Of a DNA stretch of 64,000 nucleotides, positions 43,763 to 64,000 are shown piece after piece; positions within the stretch are counted from its first letter, which is position 1, and the number at the start of each line of letters is the position of its first letter. The notes under the pieces were generated by a model, which saw only the letters and a list, made by a program, of their open reading frames with translations, was not told the DNA's origin and made no database searches. The stretch is taken from the NCBI GenBank assembly GCA_036555725.1, contig DATBKU010000084.1, forward strand, positions 1 to 64,000. The letters run 5' to 3'. This stretch comes from CALAED01 sp036555725 (GTDB taxonomy: Bacteria > Actinomycetota > Actinomycetes > Streptosporangiales > Streptosporangiaceae). The position numbers and the translations under genes are program-made.

Positions 43763-45033
43763 GAGCGGTCTCCCTCCACCGTCTTGACGTCCAGGGTTTC
43801 GAACCCGCGCAGGGTGAGGCGCGGGCGGCGCACCGGCTCGGCGACCAGCTCCATGTGGTCGAACCGGCGCAGCAGTACGCGGAGCACGACCTCGGCCTGC
43901 AGCTTCGCCAGCGCCCAGCCGAGGCAGTGGTGGATGCCGGCGCTGAAGGAGATCGGCAGGCCCTCGCGGCGGCCGATGTCGAACCGCTCCGGATCGGTGA
44001 ACCGGTCCGGGTCACGGTTGGCGCCCGCCAGGATGGTCGCGATGACCTGCCCGCCGGGGATCTCGACGCCGCCGACCGTGACCGGGCCGGCGTTCATGCG
44101 CAGCACGAGGTGCACGGGCGGGTCGTACCGCAAGATCTCCTCCACGGCGGGCTCCACGAGCTCAGGATCGGCGCGCAGCCGCGCGAGCTGGTCCGGGTGG
44201 CTCAGCAGGGCGTTGAGACCGTTGGCGAGCAGGTGAGTCGTGGTCTCGAAACCCGCCCCCATGATCATGTTGCAGTAGCCGATCAGCTCGATCTCGCTCA
44301 GCTTGCCGCCGTCGTCGTCCTCGTGCGCGATGAGCGCGGACAGCAGGTCGTCGGCGGGCTCGGCCCGCTTGGCGGCGACCAGGCCGCGGAAGTACTCGTC
44401 GCTGAACTCCGCCCCGGCGTCTGCCTGCAGCAGCTCGTCGGCGGTCAGCCCGAGCTCGAACGTGCGCTGGAAGTCGCGCATCGGCTCGCGCAGGCTGGGC
44501 GCGTCCCGCTGCGGCACGCCGAGCAGCTCGGCGATCACCTGCAACGGCAGCGGGTAGCAGAACTCGTTGAGGATGTCGCCGCCGCCGGCGCGGGCGATCG
44601 GGTCGAGCAGCTCGTCGGCGAGCTTTTCGATGAAGCCCTCCAGCGCGGCCACGCGCCGCACCGTGAACGTGTTGTTGACGATGCGCCGCAGCCGCGTGTG
44701 CTCGGGCGGGTTGGCCCACAGCATGCTCGTGCCCATGCGGCGCAGGGAGGCGTGCTCCTCCCAGTCGCCGCCGAACCGGCCCTGCATGAACAGGCGTACG
44801 TCCTTGCCGACCGAGCTGTCGCGCAGCAGGGCGTCGACGTCGTCGTACCGGGAAATGATCCACATCCCGAAGCCGCTGTGATGCACCGGGTCGAGCTCAC
44901 GCAGCCGCTTGTAGCGCGAGTACGGCTCGGCCCGCCCTTCGGGGGTGAGCAGCACCTCGGCCAGGGCCGCGTCCGCCGCGCGCGCCCGGTCGGCGCTGTC
45001 GTCGCGGGTATGCGGTCCCGTTCGTACCGTCAT
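43759..45033 (-). CDS. Cytochrome P450 monooxygenase
   Basis: Soluble bacterial class I P450 of 424 residues. The I-helix oxygen-activation segment is GAGFETTTHLL, where the usual AGxDT is GFETT. The K-helix ExxR is EEILR, and the heme thiolate is Cys370 in FSAGIHHCLGWALAK. Possible roles are hydroxylation, C-O ring closure between phenol and pyrrole, or aryl coupling. No ferredoxin gene is nearby. The ATG at 45033 follows AGAGGTGA, 102 bp after the halogenase stop. Confidence 0.94.
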   Translation of the reverse strand: MTVRTGPHTRDDSADRARAADAALAEVLLTPEGRAEPYSRYKRLRELDPVHHSGFGMWIISRYDDVDALLRDSSVGKDVRLFMQGRFGGDWEEHASLRRMGTSMLWANPPEHTRLRRIVNNTFTVRRVAALEGFIEKLADELLDPIARAGGGDILNEFCYPLPLQVIAELLGVPQRDAPSLREPMRDFQRTFELGLTADELLQADAGAEFSDEYFRGLVAAKRAEPADDLLSALIAHEDDDGGKLSEIELIGYCNMIMGAGFETTTHLLANGLNALLSHPDQLARLRADPELVEPAVEEILRYDPPVHLVLRMNAGPVTVGGVEIPGGQVIATILAGANRDPDRFTDPERFDIGRREGLPISFSAGIHHCLGWALAKLQAEVVLRVLLRRFDHMELVAEPVRRPRLTLRGFETLDVKTVEGDRS

Positions 45034-45135
45034 CTGGTCGTCACCTCTCTCGTAGCGGTCCGTAGCGGTCGGGGCCGCCGGCGGGTGTTCGCGCCCGTCG
45101 GCGGCCGCGTTGCGGGGCGGTGGGCGTATCCCGCC

Positions 45136-46824
45136 CTAGTAGAGTCGCCGCCCCTTGATGCCCGCCTTCATCACGTCGCGGACGTTGCTCACCAGCAGCT
45201 CTCGCATCTCCGGCGGCGCCTCCCTGGCGATCCACCACACGAAGCCGGCGAGCTTGGCCGGCGTGGGCCGCAGGAACCGCGTCTCCGGATCGCTGAAGCC
45301 CTGCCGGTGCGGAATGAAGTCGGCCGTCTGGAGCCGCCGGAACAGTTCGCCGGCGGCCTCGCTCGCCTTGACGGTCCCCTGCTCGAAGGCCTCGGTCTGG
45401 GTGACCATGGCGTCGAAGAGCTCCTTGTAGCCCTGGTGGTCCGGCCACCACAGGCCGACGTTCGGCGCCTCCTCCAGCTCCCGCAAATGCCGGTCGTCGC
45501 CGTCCTGCTTGAACCGGCTCAGCGCCCGCTGCACGCGGAAACCGCCGACCACCGAGCCGTACGACCAGACCCGGAACACCGCGTTCCACAAGTCGTAGTT
45601 GTCGAAGGAGATGAACGCGCTGTTGACCAGGGCGTCGTTGTAGTTCAGCAGGCCCTGCTCCAGCCGTTCGACGTACTCGAAGCGCTCCCGCGAGAAGTCG
45701 TCCTCGCGGAGCGCCGCGAGCAGCCGCCAGGAGAACGCGTTGATGATCTCGGCGGTGTTGGACAGGCCGCGGGAGAACAGCGGGTCGAGGAAACCGGCGG
45801 CGTGCGACATCAGGCACCAGCGCGCTCCCACCGACTGGGTCGAGGAGTACTGCAGGCGCGGCGTGGCGACCCACTCGCGCACCGGGCGGGCGTCGGCGAA
45901 CTGCCGGCTTACGGTCGGGAACCGCTCGGCGAAGGCGTGGAACTCCTGCTCTGGCGTCATGTCGTCCGGCTTGGGGTAGCGCCGCGGGTCCACGGTCACG
46001 CCCACGCTGCACAGCGGGTTGCGGGATCGCGGGTTGTTGTTGAACGGGATCACCCAGAACCAGCCGCGGTCGAAGATGTGGTGCATGGTGCCGTGGTGCC
46101 ACGGCACCTCGGGCCGCTCCTTTGGCGCGTGCGGCAGCACGTCGTCGGTGTGCTTGACGCCGATCATCTGCGTGAAGATCGATCGCGAGTGGTGCTTGAA
46201 CCGGCTCGGCTGCTCGCGGAGGCCGAGCTTGTCGGCCAGCGGCGACCGGAACCCGCTCGCGTCGACGAGGTACCGGGCGCGCAGCGACCGCCCGTCCGCA
46301 CCGTGTACTGTCACGCCGTCGTCGTCGATGTCCACGTCGTCGACCCGGTACCCGAGCCGGGCCCGGGCGCCGTACCGGACGGCCGTGTTGAACATGTACT
46401 GATCGGTGTCCTGCCGGAACAGGTGGCTGGACTTGTGCAGGATGCCGGGGGTGTTGAACTGGTTGGCCTCCCACCAGTCCGGCTCTTCCCCCGGCCGGTG
46501 GTGCAGGAAGCCGAAATGCTTCTTCCAGCCGAATGAGTGGTTGACGCGCTTGACACAGGCGTCGAAGGTCGACAGCGTCTGGATCTCCGGCACGCCATAG
46601 CGCTCCGCGATGGTCCGCAGCGTGAGCAGCGTGTACGGGATCATCGACTCGCCCACGGCGAACTTGGGGTGCGCGCCCGCGTCGACGAGCAGCACGTCGG
46701 TGTCGTGCCGGGCCAGGATGGCGCCGAGCATCGAGCCGGCGATCCCGGCGCCCAGGATGATGACGTCATGGTCGTATCCGTCAGGCCTGGTCGGCGCCGA
46801 CGGAGCCGGGGTCGCGGTCGTCAT
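45136..46824 (-). CDS. PltM-like flavin-dependent phenolic halogenase
   Basis: FADH2-dependent halogenase, 562 residues. The FAD site is GAGIAG (25-30) and VGESMIP (57-63); the halogenase motif WxWxIP is present as WFWVIP (255-260). The segment HSFGWKKHFGFLHHR carries the lysine (101 or 102) that aligns with the catalytic Lys of PltM-type enzymes. The PltM-like LFRQDTD, MHHIFDRGW, LCSVG and GFLDPLFSRGL blocks are all there. PltM chlorinates phloroglucinol, so this enzyme probably halogenates the aromatic polyketide ring. The ATG at 46824 overlaps the previous stop as ATGA; an open frame to 47283 is not real. Confidence 0.88.
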   Translation of the reverse strand: MTTATPAPSAPTRPDGYDHDVIILGAGIAGSMLGAILARHDTDVLLVDAGAHPKFAVGESMIPYTLLTLRTIAERYGVPEIQTLSTFDACVKRVNHSFGWKKHFGFLHHRPGEEPDWWEANQFNTPGILHKSSHLFRQDTDQYMFNTAVRYGARARLGYRVDDVDIDDDGVTVHGADGRSLRARYLVDASGFRSPLADKLGLREQPSRFKHHSRSIFTQMIGVKHTDDVLPHAPKERPEVPWHHGTMHHIFDRGWFWVIPFNNNPRSRNPLCSVGVTVDPRRYPKPDDMTPEQEFHAFAERFPTVSRQFADARPVREWVATPRLQYSSTQSVGARWCLMSHAAGFLDPLFSRGLSNTAEIINAFSWRLLAALREDDFSRERFEYVERLEQGLLNYNDALVNSAFISFDNYDLWNAVFRVWSYGSVVGGFRVQRALSRFKQDGDDRHLRELEEAPNVGLWWPDHQGYKELFDAMVTQTEAFEQGTVKASEAAGELFRRLQTADFIPHRQGFSDPETRFLRPTPAKLAGFVWWIAREAPPEMRELLVSNVRDVMKAGIKGRRLY

Positions 46825-48472
46825 TGTTCCTCCCTTAGTTTGTGTGACCGCCGTCGCGGGCGGGCGAGGCCGGGCAGCGCGCTGCCGACCAGCGATCCGA
46901 TGTCGGCCGGCGCCGTACGCCGCGACCAGGCCACGAAGCGGGCCATCCGCAGCGGTGTCGGGTGGTAGTGCCGGGTCGTGGGGTCGGCCAGCCCGAGGGC
47001 GGGCGGCACGAAGTCGGCACCGGCCAGCCGGGCGAAGATCCGGCTCCCCGCTGTTCCGGGCTGGGTCTCGCCGGCCGACACGGCGGCGCACTCGGCGGCG
47101 GCACCGGCCAGCAGCTCGTTGTACCCGTCGTGGGTGGGGAACGGCGAGCCGAGGTACTTCGCGTTCTCCAGGTCGCGCAGCGCGGCGTCGCTCCCGGTGG
47201 CCTGCAGCCGGCCGAACGCGTCCTGGAGCTGCATCGTGCCGTACAGGGAGCCGATCTCCCAGATCCGCAGCACGCTCTTCCACAGCAGCGGGTCGCGCAG
47301 CGCGGCGAACACCATGCTCGCGAGCTGGTCGGTGCCGTCGGTGAGCTGGTCCTGGAACCGGCCGATCGGCTGCAGTCGTTCGGCGGCGAAGTCACCGTCG
47401 CCCACGGCGGCCAGTAGCCGCCAGGCGAACGCGTTGACCGACTCCAGCCCGGTGACCAGCGACCGGGACAGGAACGGGTCGACGTACCCCACCGAGTCGG
47501 CCAGCAGGCACCAGCGCTCGCCGGTGACCGGGGCGGCCGCGTACTGGCGGGGCGGCGTCGAGGTCCAGGGCTGCACGGCCCGCGCGCCGGCCAGCTGCTC
47601 GGCGACCGGCGGGATGCGGTCGGCGAGCGCCCGCAGCTGGGCCTCCGGGTCGTCCCCCGCCGGATGGCGGTCAGGGTCCAGGCTGGCGCCGACGCTGGTG
47701 ACCTGGTTGGGTGCGTCCCGGTGGTTGCCGAACGGCGTGATCCACAGGTAACCCCCGTCGAACAGGTGGTGCAGGGTGCCCTGGTCCCAGCGCTGCGGGG
47801 CCGGGTAGCGGTGCCCGGCGACCTCGTCGAACGGCCGGACGTTCACCATGTGCGTCGCGACGGTGCGGGAGCGGTGCCGCAGCCGGGGCGGCTCCTCGCG
47901 CAGGCCCACCTGCTCCGCCAGCGGCGACTCGCGGCCGGTGGCGTCGACGAGGTACCGGGCCCGCCAGGTCTCGCCCCGCCCGGTCACCACGGTCACGCCG
48001 TCGGCGCCCGCGTTGATCTCGGAGACGGTGGCCTGCTGGCGTGCCGTTGCCCCGTAGCCGATCGCCGTGTAGAAGACGTACGCGTCGATGTCCTGGCGGA
48101 ACAGCGTCGCCTCGGCGGGCAGCAGCCGCGGGCTCGCGATCTGCCCGGCGTCGGCCGGTTCCGGCAGCCGGCCCTCCGCGCGGTGATAGACGAAGCCGAG
48201 CGTGCGGCCGATGCCGCAGTTGCGGGTCACGTTCTCGCGGATGCTGCGCCAGCCCGCCAGCCGGCCCAGCTCCGGCACGTCGTAGCGCTCGCCGAGCACG
48301 CGGAACAGCAGCGAGGTGTACGGAATGGCCGTCTCCTCGAACGCCGGCCGCGGGTGGGTGCCGGCGCCGATCAGCGCCACACGCGCGCCGTGCCGGGCCA
48401 GGATGGCCGCCAGCGCGGAGCCCGGTAGTCCGGTGCCGAGGATGACGACGTCGTAGGTGTCATCGGCGGTAT

Positions 48473-48476
<4 letters not shown>
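46821..48476 (-). CDS. Degenerate PltM/PltD-like flavoenzyme, probably not a halogenase
   Basis: A 551-residue paralogue of the downstream halogenase. The dinucleotide site GTGLPG (14-19) is intact and the LFRQDID, LHHLF and GYVDPFLSRSL blocks are kept. However VGES is FEET (46-49), WxWxIP is YLWITP (243-248), and the position of the catalytic Lys is GIGR. It is therefore probably a flavin-dependent oxidase, cyclase or partner subunit. In pyoluteorin the halogenase-like PltD is a comparable non-canonical member. It is coupled by ATGA at both ends, to the PKS before it and the PltM-like gene after it. Confidence 0.82.
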
Positions 48477-51628
<3,152 letters not shown>

Positions 51629-51636
51629 GGGTGCTC

Positions 51637-59937
<8,301 letters not shown>

Positions 59938-59972
59938 GGTTGGTCGAACCTCATGGACCTCGTGGAGGGCGA

Positions 59973-61316
59973 TCAGAACATCGGCTTCGCACTGGGCGCG
60001 CGCAGGCTGCCCAAGTGCTGGTGCCACAGGTGATCCGGGTTCTGCTCGACCTCGCGGGTGATCTCCCGCATGGCCGCCAGCGCCTTGGGTTCCTCGTCGT
60101 CGTAGACGTCTCCCTGCAGCATCTTCAGCACGTCGAGCCGGTACCGCGGGTCCTGCACGAACGCCGTGAACAGGATGTTCAGCCGGTAGTAGATCGAGAT
60201 GAACTCGTACCAGTTGCGCACCCCGCGGCGCAGCTTGGACTCGTACGTGCCGAACCGCGGCTTGGAGAAGTCGCCCGCCTCGGCCGCCGCGATGATGTCG
60301 GCGCAGGCGATGCGGGCGCTGTTGAGGGCCACGCTGACGCCGCTGGAGAAGATCGGGTCGACGAACCGCGCCGCGTCGCCGATCAGCACCCAGTTATCGC
60401 CACAGATCTCCTCCATGCCGTAGCTGTAGTCGCCCTCGGTCCTGAACTGCCGTACCTGCCGCGCCTGCTCCAGCGCGGTGCGCAGCTCGGGCCGGCTGCC
60501 GACGGCGTCCCAGAAGAACTTCTCCCGGTCGCCGCCGGCCGCCCGGAAGTTCTGCTTCTGGGTCACCACGCCGACGCTGGTCGTGGTGCCGCTGATCGGG
60601 ATCTGCCACACCCACGAGTCGGTGATCGGCAGGAAGTGGATGAAGATGTAGTCGGCCTGCTCGTCGCCGCCCGCGAGCGCGGACCGGTCGAGGTCGTCGA
60701 ACCACGTGTGGATCGCGTACTGGTTGAAGACCGGGTCGGGGACCTTCAGCTTGAGCTGCCGCCCGAGGAACGTGCCCCGGCCGCTGGCGTCGATGACCAT
60801 GCGGACCGGCACGCGGATCTCCTTGGCGCCGAGCTTGGTCACGATCTCCGGCGTCGGCGTCTCGAAGTCCACGCGCTGAACGCGCAGCCCCTCGAAGATC
60901 TTCGCGCCCATCGCGTTGGCGTGCTGCAACAGCAGCAGATCGAACTTGCCGCGGTCGACGTGGTACGTGTAGTCCTGCTCGACCCCCGGCTGATCGCGCT
61001 CGTTGAACAGGATCTCGGCCGCCCGGAACCCGTGCGACAGCTGATATCCCATCGTGGGGATGTCACCCGGCGCGGCGGACGTCCACGCCGCGCCGTACTT
61101 GCGCGGGAACCCCGCCTCGTCGATCGTCTCCAGCGCGCCGATCTCGGCGAGCACCGGCGTCGTCGCTGGAACTAACGACTCGCCCACGTGCGGGCGTGGG
61201 AACAGATCGTTTTCGAATACCGCACAGGACAGCCCCGCGCGGGCCAGGTAGGACGCGGCGGTGGACCCGGCCGGGCCGCCGCCGATGATCCCGACGTCGA
61301 AGTCGACCTTAGCCAT
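59973..61316 (-). CDS. PltA-like pyrrolyl-S-carrier halogenase
   Basis: FADH2-dependent halogenase acting on pyrrole-2-carboxyl bound to a carrier protein, 447 residues. FAD motif GGGPAG (12-17), HVGESLVPATTP, catalytic Lys73 in GFPRKYGAAW, and WVWQIP (235-240) are complete. Long stretches such as AEILFNER, YIFIHFLP and NILFTAFVQDPRYRLD match PltA of the pyoluteorin pathway, as I remember it, nearly word for word. Expected product is mono- or 4,5-dichloropyrrolyl thioester. Its start overlaps the carrier protein stop by 8 bp, coupling enzyme and substrate carrier. It needs the flavin reductase at 38572. Confidence 0.94.
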   Translation of the reverse strand: MAKVDFDVGIIGGGPAGSTAASYLARAGLSCAVFENDLFPRPHVGESLVPATTPVLAEIGALETIDEAGFPRKYGAAWTSAAPGDIPTMGYQLSHGFRAAEILFNERDQPGVEQDYTYHVDRGKFDLLLLQHANAMGAKIFEGLRVQRVDFETPTPEIVTKLGAKEIRVPVRMVIDASGRGTFLGRQLKLKVPDPVFNQYAIHTWFDDLDRSALAGGDEQADYIFIHFLPITDSWVWQIPISGTTTSVGVVTQKQNFRAAGGDREKFFWDAVGSRPELRTALEQARQVRQFRTEGDYSYGMEEICGDNWVLIGDAARFVDPIFSSGVSVALNSARIACADIIAAAEAGDFSKPRFGTYESKLRRGVRNWYEFISIYYRLNILFTAFVQDPRYRLDVLKMLQGDVYDDEEPKALAAMREITREVEQNPDHLWHQHLGSLRAPSAKPMF

Positions 61317-61623
61317 GTTTCGCTCCCGTGTGCTCGGTGGTCTGTCCCGCTCCTGGCACCCGCGCGCGGGGGTCGTCCGCCAGCTCCACGATGAGCTTCG
61401 AAATGCTGTCCAGGTTCTTCAGATGCGCGCCGACGATGCGGTCGGCCGGAACGTTGATGCCGAATTCCTCTCGGACGAATGTCAGCATCCGGGCCGTGTT
61501 CAGCGAATTGAGAATCCCCCATTCCAGCAACGGTGTGTCCGGCTCCAGATTCGCCTCTGCCGAGGCGAGCACTTCCTGTTCGATGAAGTTCTTGATGGCG
61601 GCAAGAACATCTTCCTGTCGCAT
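61309..61623 (-). CDS. PltL-like prolyl/pyrrolyl carrier protein
   Basis: A free peptidyl carrier protein of 104 residues. The phosphopantetheine site is Ser40 in PLLEWGILNSLN; the Asn where most carriers have Asp, and the WGILNS wording, are characteristic of PltL-type carriers that hold L-proline during oxidation to pyrrole. The rest (REEFGINVPADRI, NLDSISKLIVEL) follows the same family. A disordered tail overlaps the PltA-like gene. The ligase that loads proline (PltF type) and the dehydrogenase (PltE type) are not in the window. ATG 61623 follows GGGAGAGGA. Confidence 0.92.
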   Translation of the reverse strand: MRQEDVLAAIKNFIEQEVLASAEANLEPDTPLLEWGILNSLNTARMLTFVREEFGINVPADRIVGAHLKNLDSISKLIVELADDPRARVPGAGQTTEHTGAKHG

Positions 61624-61661
61624 GAAATCCTCTCCCGTACCCGCTGGATGGACGTTCCGCA

Positions 61662-62834
61662 TCAGAGCGGATTGACCTCGTACAGCGGGAAATAGGTATC
61701 GAGCGTCCCGGTCGCGAAGTCGGCGGCCAGGTCGGGCACCTGGTCGAAGCCGTACACCTGCTCGCCGTCGACCGGTGCCAGCCAGCCGGTCCGTTCCTGG
61801 TAGTCCCGGATCCGCGGCGAGTCGCCGAACCGCCAGACGTGCGTGTGCACGTGCAGGTGGCGGCCGATGCACTCGCTGGCGCGCAGGTTCCACAGCTTCA
61901 TCCCGGCCTTCCAGCCGACCGTGGACAGCACGCCCTGCCGGGCCAGCGCCTTCGTGGTCGGCCGGTAGACCGGCCCGCCGATGTTGTCGAGGAAGATCGC
62001 CACTCCCTGGCCGTCGCTCAGCTCGGCGATCGCCTGCAGGAAGGCGTCCTCGGACTGCTTGTAGCGCTGGCGGTACTCCTTGTCGCCCGCCCGTTCGGCG
62101 TCGTAGTGCAGGTCGGGGAACAGCCTTCGGTCGACTGGCGTGATGCCGTGCGCCTCCAGCTGGTCGATTCGTTTCTGGTTGCCGGTGGCCATGGCGACCC
62201 GGAAGCCCGCCTCCTTGGCCAGCTCCAGCTCGGCGAAGACGACGCCGCCGCCCCAGCCGAAGGCCAGCGGCGGGGCCGCGCCGGCGGCGCCGTCCAGCTC
62301 CATCTGCGACCGCCAGCAGGCGTACGCGACCTTCCAGTTGTCCCAGGCCGTGTGGTACCGGCCGAAGGCGGCCCAGCGGCGCGCCGAGTAGCCGGAGTCC
62401 TTGGGCAGCGGCACCAGCACGTGGGCCGGCATCACCGCCTGCTTGGCCAGCATGCCGACGGTGCCCGGCGCGTCGTACCCGAAGACCAGCTCCACATAGC
62501 CGTGGGGGTCGAGCTCGCCGAACGGCGTCACCAGGCACAGGTCGCCCTCGGCCAGTCCGGTCACGTCCGGGCCCGGCCGCAGCACCCGCGCGACCCCGGC
62601 GTTGCCTAAGACGACGCGATCCTCACCGCGCTGCCGGCAGATGTCGATCGGGTCCCGTGCGAGCGCGTGGTCCAGATTGGCCTCCCAGCAGCCGTAGATC
62701 GGCTCGACCAGCACGTCGCCGGGGCCGGGCTCGGGCAGCGTGAACGACTCGCGTCGCAGTTCCGCGGGCTCCGGCGCGCGCGGGTCCATACCGTCCGGGC
62801 CCGCGGGAAGCACCCAGGCTTCGGTACTGATCAT
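61662..62834 (-). CDS. MDR-superfamily NAD(P)H-dependent reductase
   Basis: A 390-residue medium-chain dehydrogenase/reductase. The N-terminal GroES-like domain (LPEPGPGDVLVEPIYG) lacks the catalytic zinc ligands of alcohol dehydrogenases. The nucleotide-binding fold has GWGGGVVFAELELAKEAGFRVAMATGN, then FLDNIGGPVYRP. It resembles quinone or enoyl reductases. It is the first gene of the nine-gene operon, 38 bp before the carrier protein. Possible roles are reduction of an enone or a pyrrole-carrier tailoring step; it is not homologous to the FAD-dependent prolyl dehydrogenase PltE. Confidence 0.82.
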   Translation of the reverse strand: MISTEAWVLPAGPDGMDPRAPEPAELRRESFTLPEPGPGDVLVEPIYGCWEANLDHALARDPIDICRQRGEDRVVLGNAGVARVLRPGPDVTGLAEGDLCLVTPFGELDPHGYVELVFGYDAPGTVGMLAKQAVMPAHVLVPLPKDSGYSARRWAAFGRYHTAWDNWKVAYACWRSQMELDGAAGAAPPLAFGWGGGVVFAELELAKEAGFRVAMATGNQKRIDQLEAHGITPVDRRLFPDLHYDAERAGDKEYRQRYKQSEDAFLQAIAELSDGQGVAIFLDNIGGPVYRPTTKALARQGVLSTVGWKAGMKLWNLRASECIGRHLHVHTHVWRFGDSPRIRDYQERTGWLAPVDGEQVYGFDQVPDLAADFATGTLDTYFPLYEVNPL

Positions 62835-63215
62835 CGGCCTGTCATCCCATCCGGTCGCTGACGTTCACTGTGATTGCGGCACATCCCGGGTCGCGGCAAG
62901 CGGACACCGGAAATGCGTCATGCCGGGAAAGCTACTTGGCCGCGATCGGCATCGTCTTCGGTCGCGTTGCCCATTTCCGCAGCGTCCAGAAGGGGAGGCG
63001 GTTCCGTCGTGAGTACTACGCCATTGGCCGACCGGTGGAGAACGGCGACCTTCCGCTGCGCGCCTCCCCCGCGCGACCCGAGATGTTGGTCAATTCGGCG
63101 GATGAAGGGCGGCCGCAGCGGGCGCTAACGTCCAAGCCTGGCCTGGGTGCCGCCTGCCCTCGAGGCGCTTGGCGCACCGGAACCGACGAGTGACCGACGC
63201 GGACGGGGTGGCGAC
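62835..63215. other. 381-bp divergent intergenic region
   Basis: Lies between the leftward biosynthetic operon and the rightward antiporter gene, so it must hold both promoters. I see no gene that stands up and no clear palindrome or -35/-10 pair. The frame at 62870-63193 has no ribosome site and poor coding character. Confidence 0.5.
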
Positions 63216-64000
63216 GTGGGACAGCAGACCTTGCTCGATCGCCCGGCCGAGCGCTCCGCCACCCGCCGGTCTCGCTGGTGGTCATTCGTGCCCAGCTATG
63301 CCCTCATGGTGATCGTGCCACTGGGCTGCGCGCTGCTCATCCTGTGGGGCGGCGGCCGCGACGGGCCCGCCGGATCGGTGCACGGCGGCCTGCCCGGCAG
63401 CCGTACGACCGTGCTCTTCCTGCTGGCCATCACCGTGATCATGGTGGCGGCGTGGACGGCGGGCGGCGTCGCCCAGCGGCTCGGCCAGCCGCCCGTGGTC
63501 GGCGAGATCGTCGCCGGGCTGCTCTTCGGGCCCTCCGTGCTGGGCCTGGTCTGGCCGGACGCCGTACGGCTGCTGGCACCCGTCCAGCCGTACGTGGAGA
63601 TGCTGTCCAACCTCGGGCTCGTGCTGTTCATGTTCATCGTCGGGTTGGAGCTGAACCTCTCGCTCGTCCGCGGGCACGGGCACATCGTGCTCGCCGTCGG
63701 GCACGCGTCCACCGCCGTGCCGTTCGTGCTCGGCATCGGCCTCGGCCTGCTCTCGTACCCGCGGCTGGCCAGCCCGGGCATCGGACTGATCCCGTACACG
63801 CTCTTCGTCGGCCTCGCGGTCAGCATGACCGCGCTGCCGGTGCTGGCGCGGATCCTGTACGAACGACGCCTGCAGCGGACCCGGATCGGTGTCTTAGCCC
63901 TCAGCGCGGCGGCGGTCGCCGACGTGACCGGATGGTGCCTGCTGGCCGGCGTCGTGTCGATCGCCACCAGCGACTCGGCCGGGGGCGCGCTGCGGACGCT
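63216..64000 (+). CDS. Cation:proton antiporter (CPA2 / KefB-like), 3' end beyond the window
   Basis: The 5' 261 codons of a monovalent cation:proton antiporter. After a polar, Arg-rich N-terminus come hydrophobic helices: SYALMVIVPLGCALLILW, TTVLFLLAITVIMVAAW, then LGQPPVVGEIVAGLLFGPSVLG, the signature helix of the Na+/H+ exchanger (CPA2) family. Next are LSNLGLVLFMFIVGLELNLS and VSMTALPVLARILYERRL. Start is GTG 63216 with GGGGTGG upstream. It runs off the right edge without a stop, so any C-terminal regulatory domain is unseen. It is divergent from the biosynthetic operon and could counter a protonophore product (inference). Confidence 0.88.
   Translation, partial: MGQQTLLDRPAERSATRRSRWWSFVPSYALMVIVPLGCALLILWGGGRDGPAGSVHGGLPGSRTTVLFLLAITVIMVAAWTAGGVAQRLGQPPVVGEIVAGLLFGPSVLGLVWPDAVRLLAPVQPYVEMLSNLGLVLFMFIVGLELNLSLVRGHGHIVLAVGHASTAVPFVLGIGLGLLSYPRLASPGIGLIPYTLFVGLAVSMTALPVLARILYERRLQRTRIGVLALSAAAVADVTGWCLLAGVVSIATSDSAGGALRT

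Noticed and set aside
46825..47283. N-terminal extension of the PltM-like halogenase
   Set aside because: The extra residues are Arg/Pro-rich shadow of the neighbouring flavoenzyme; the ATG at 46824 has AAGGGAGGAA and starts just before the FAD motif.
61662..62834. MDR protein as the missing prolyl dehydrogenase (PltE)
   Set aside because: PltE is an FAD acyl-CoA-dehydrogenase-like enzyme; this protein has a GroES-like domain and an NAD(P)-binding fold, an unrelated family.

Overview
This 64 kb window is very GC-rich actinomycete DNA: GTG and TTG starts, AGGAGG-type ribosome binding sites, and the cytochrome bc1-aa3 gene set typical of Actinomycetota. Gene content fits a Streptosporangiales-type soil actinomycete (Actinomadura or Nonomuraea-like), but the genus is a guess. 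No rRNA, tRNA, CRISPR array or insertion sequence was found.

Region 1 (1-25.9 kb) is mostly conserved chromosomal core. It holds an MFS exporter, a Tat-exported animal-type heme peroxidase and a DUF1906 protein. Next come glucokinase with its small neighbours, a metallophosphoesterase divergent from a long-chain acyl-CoA synthetase (with a perfect 14-bp operator-like palindrome between them), a class B penicillin-binding protein, and an ECF sigma factor. A run of envelope genes follows (PimB-like glycosyltransferase, two metalloproteases, NlpC/P60 hydrolase). The NlpC/P60 leader carries a clear cyclic-di-AMP riboswitch, and a second, only half-conserved copy precedes the next gene. After that come NYN and DEDD nucleases, a rhomboid protease, a lone Lrp ligand domain, trpD and a degenerate receiver protein.

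Region 2 (26.0-33.9 kb) is the complete terminal respiratory module. ctaE-qcrC-qcrA-qcrB read rightward and ctaC-ctaD-ctaF read leftward, converging on strong hairpin terminators.

Region 3 (34.1-62.8 kb) is a biosynthetic gene cluster placed directly beside ctaC. Its core is a nine-gene leftward operon (62834 to 43370): an MDR reductase, a PltL-like pyrrolyl carrier protein, a PltA-like pyrrole halogenase, a bimodular and a monomodular type I PKS, two PltM/PltD-like flavoenzymes, a P450 and an SCP2-like protein. Accessory genes are a type II thioesterase, a LuxR response regulator, two hydrolases, a flavin reductase, a TetR repressor with an operator, and a three-gene ABC exporter. The logic resembles pyoluteorin: proline-derived pyrrole on a carrier, chlorination, three malonyl-type extensions, aromatisation, and a second halogenation. 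Three things differ. The only reductive domains (DH and KR) have lost their catalytic residues, predicting an unreduced, phloroglucinol-like ring or a pyrone. One of the PltM-like pair has lost halogenase residues. The proline-activating ligase and prolyl dehydrogenase (PltF, PltE) are not in the window. A truncated cation:proton antiporter at the right edge may be self-protection against a protonophoric product.
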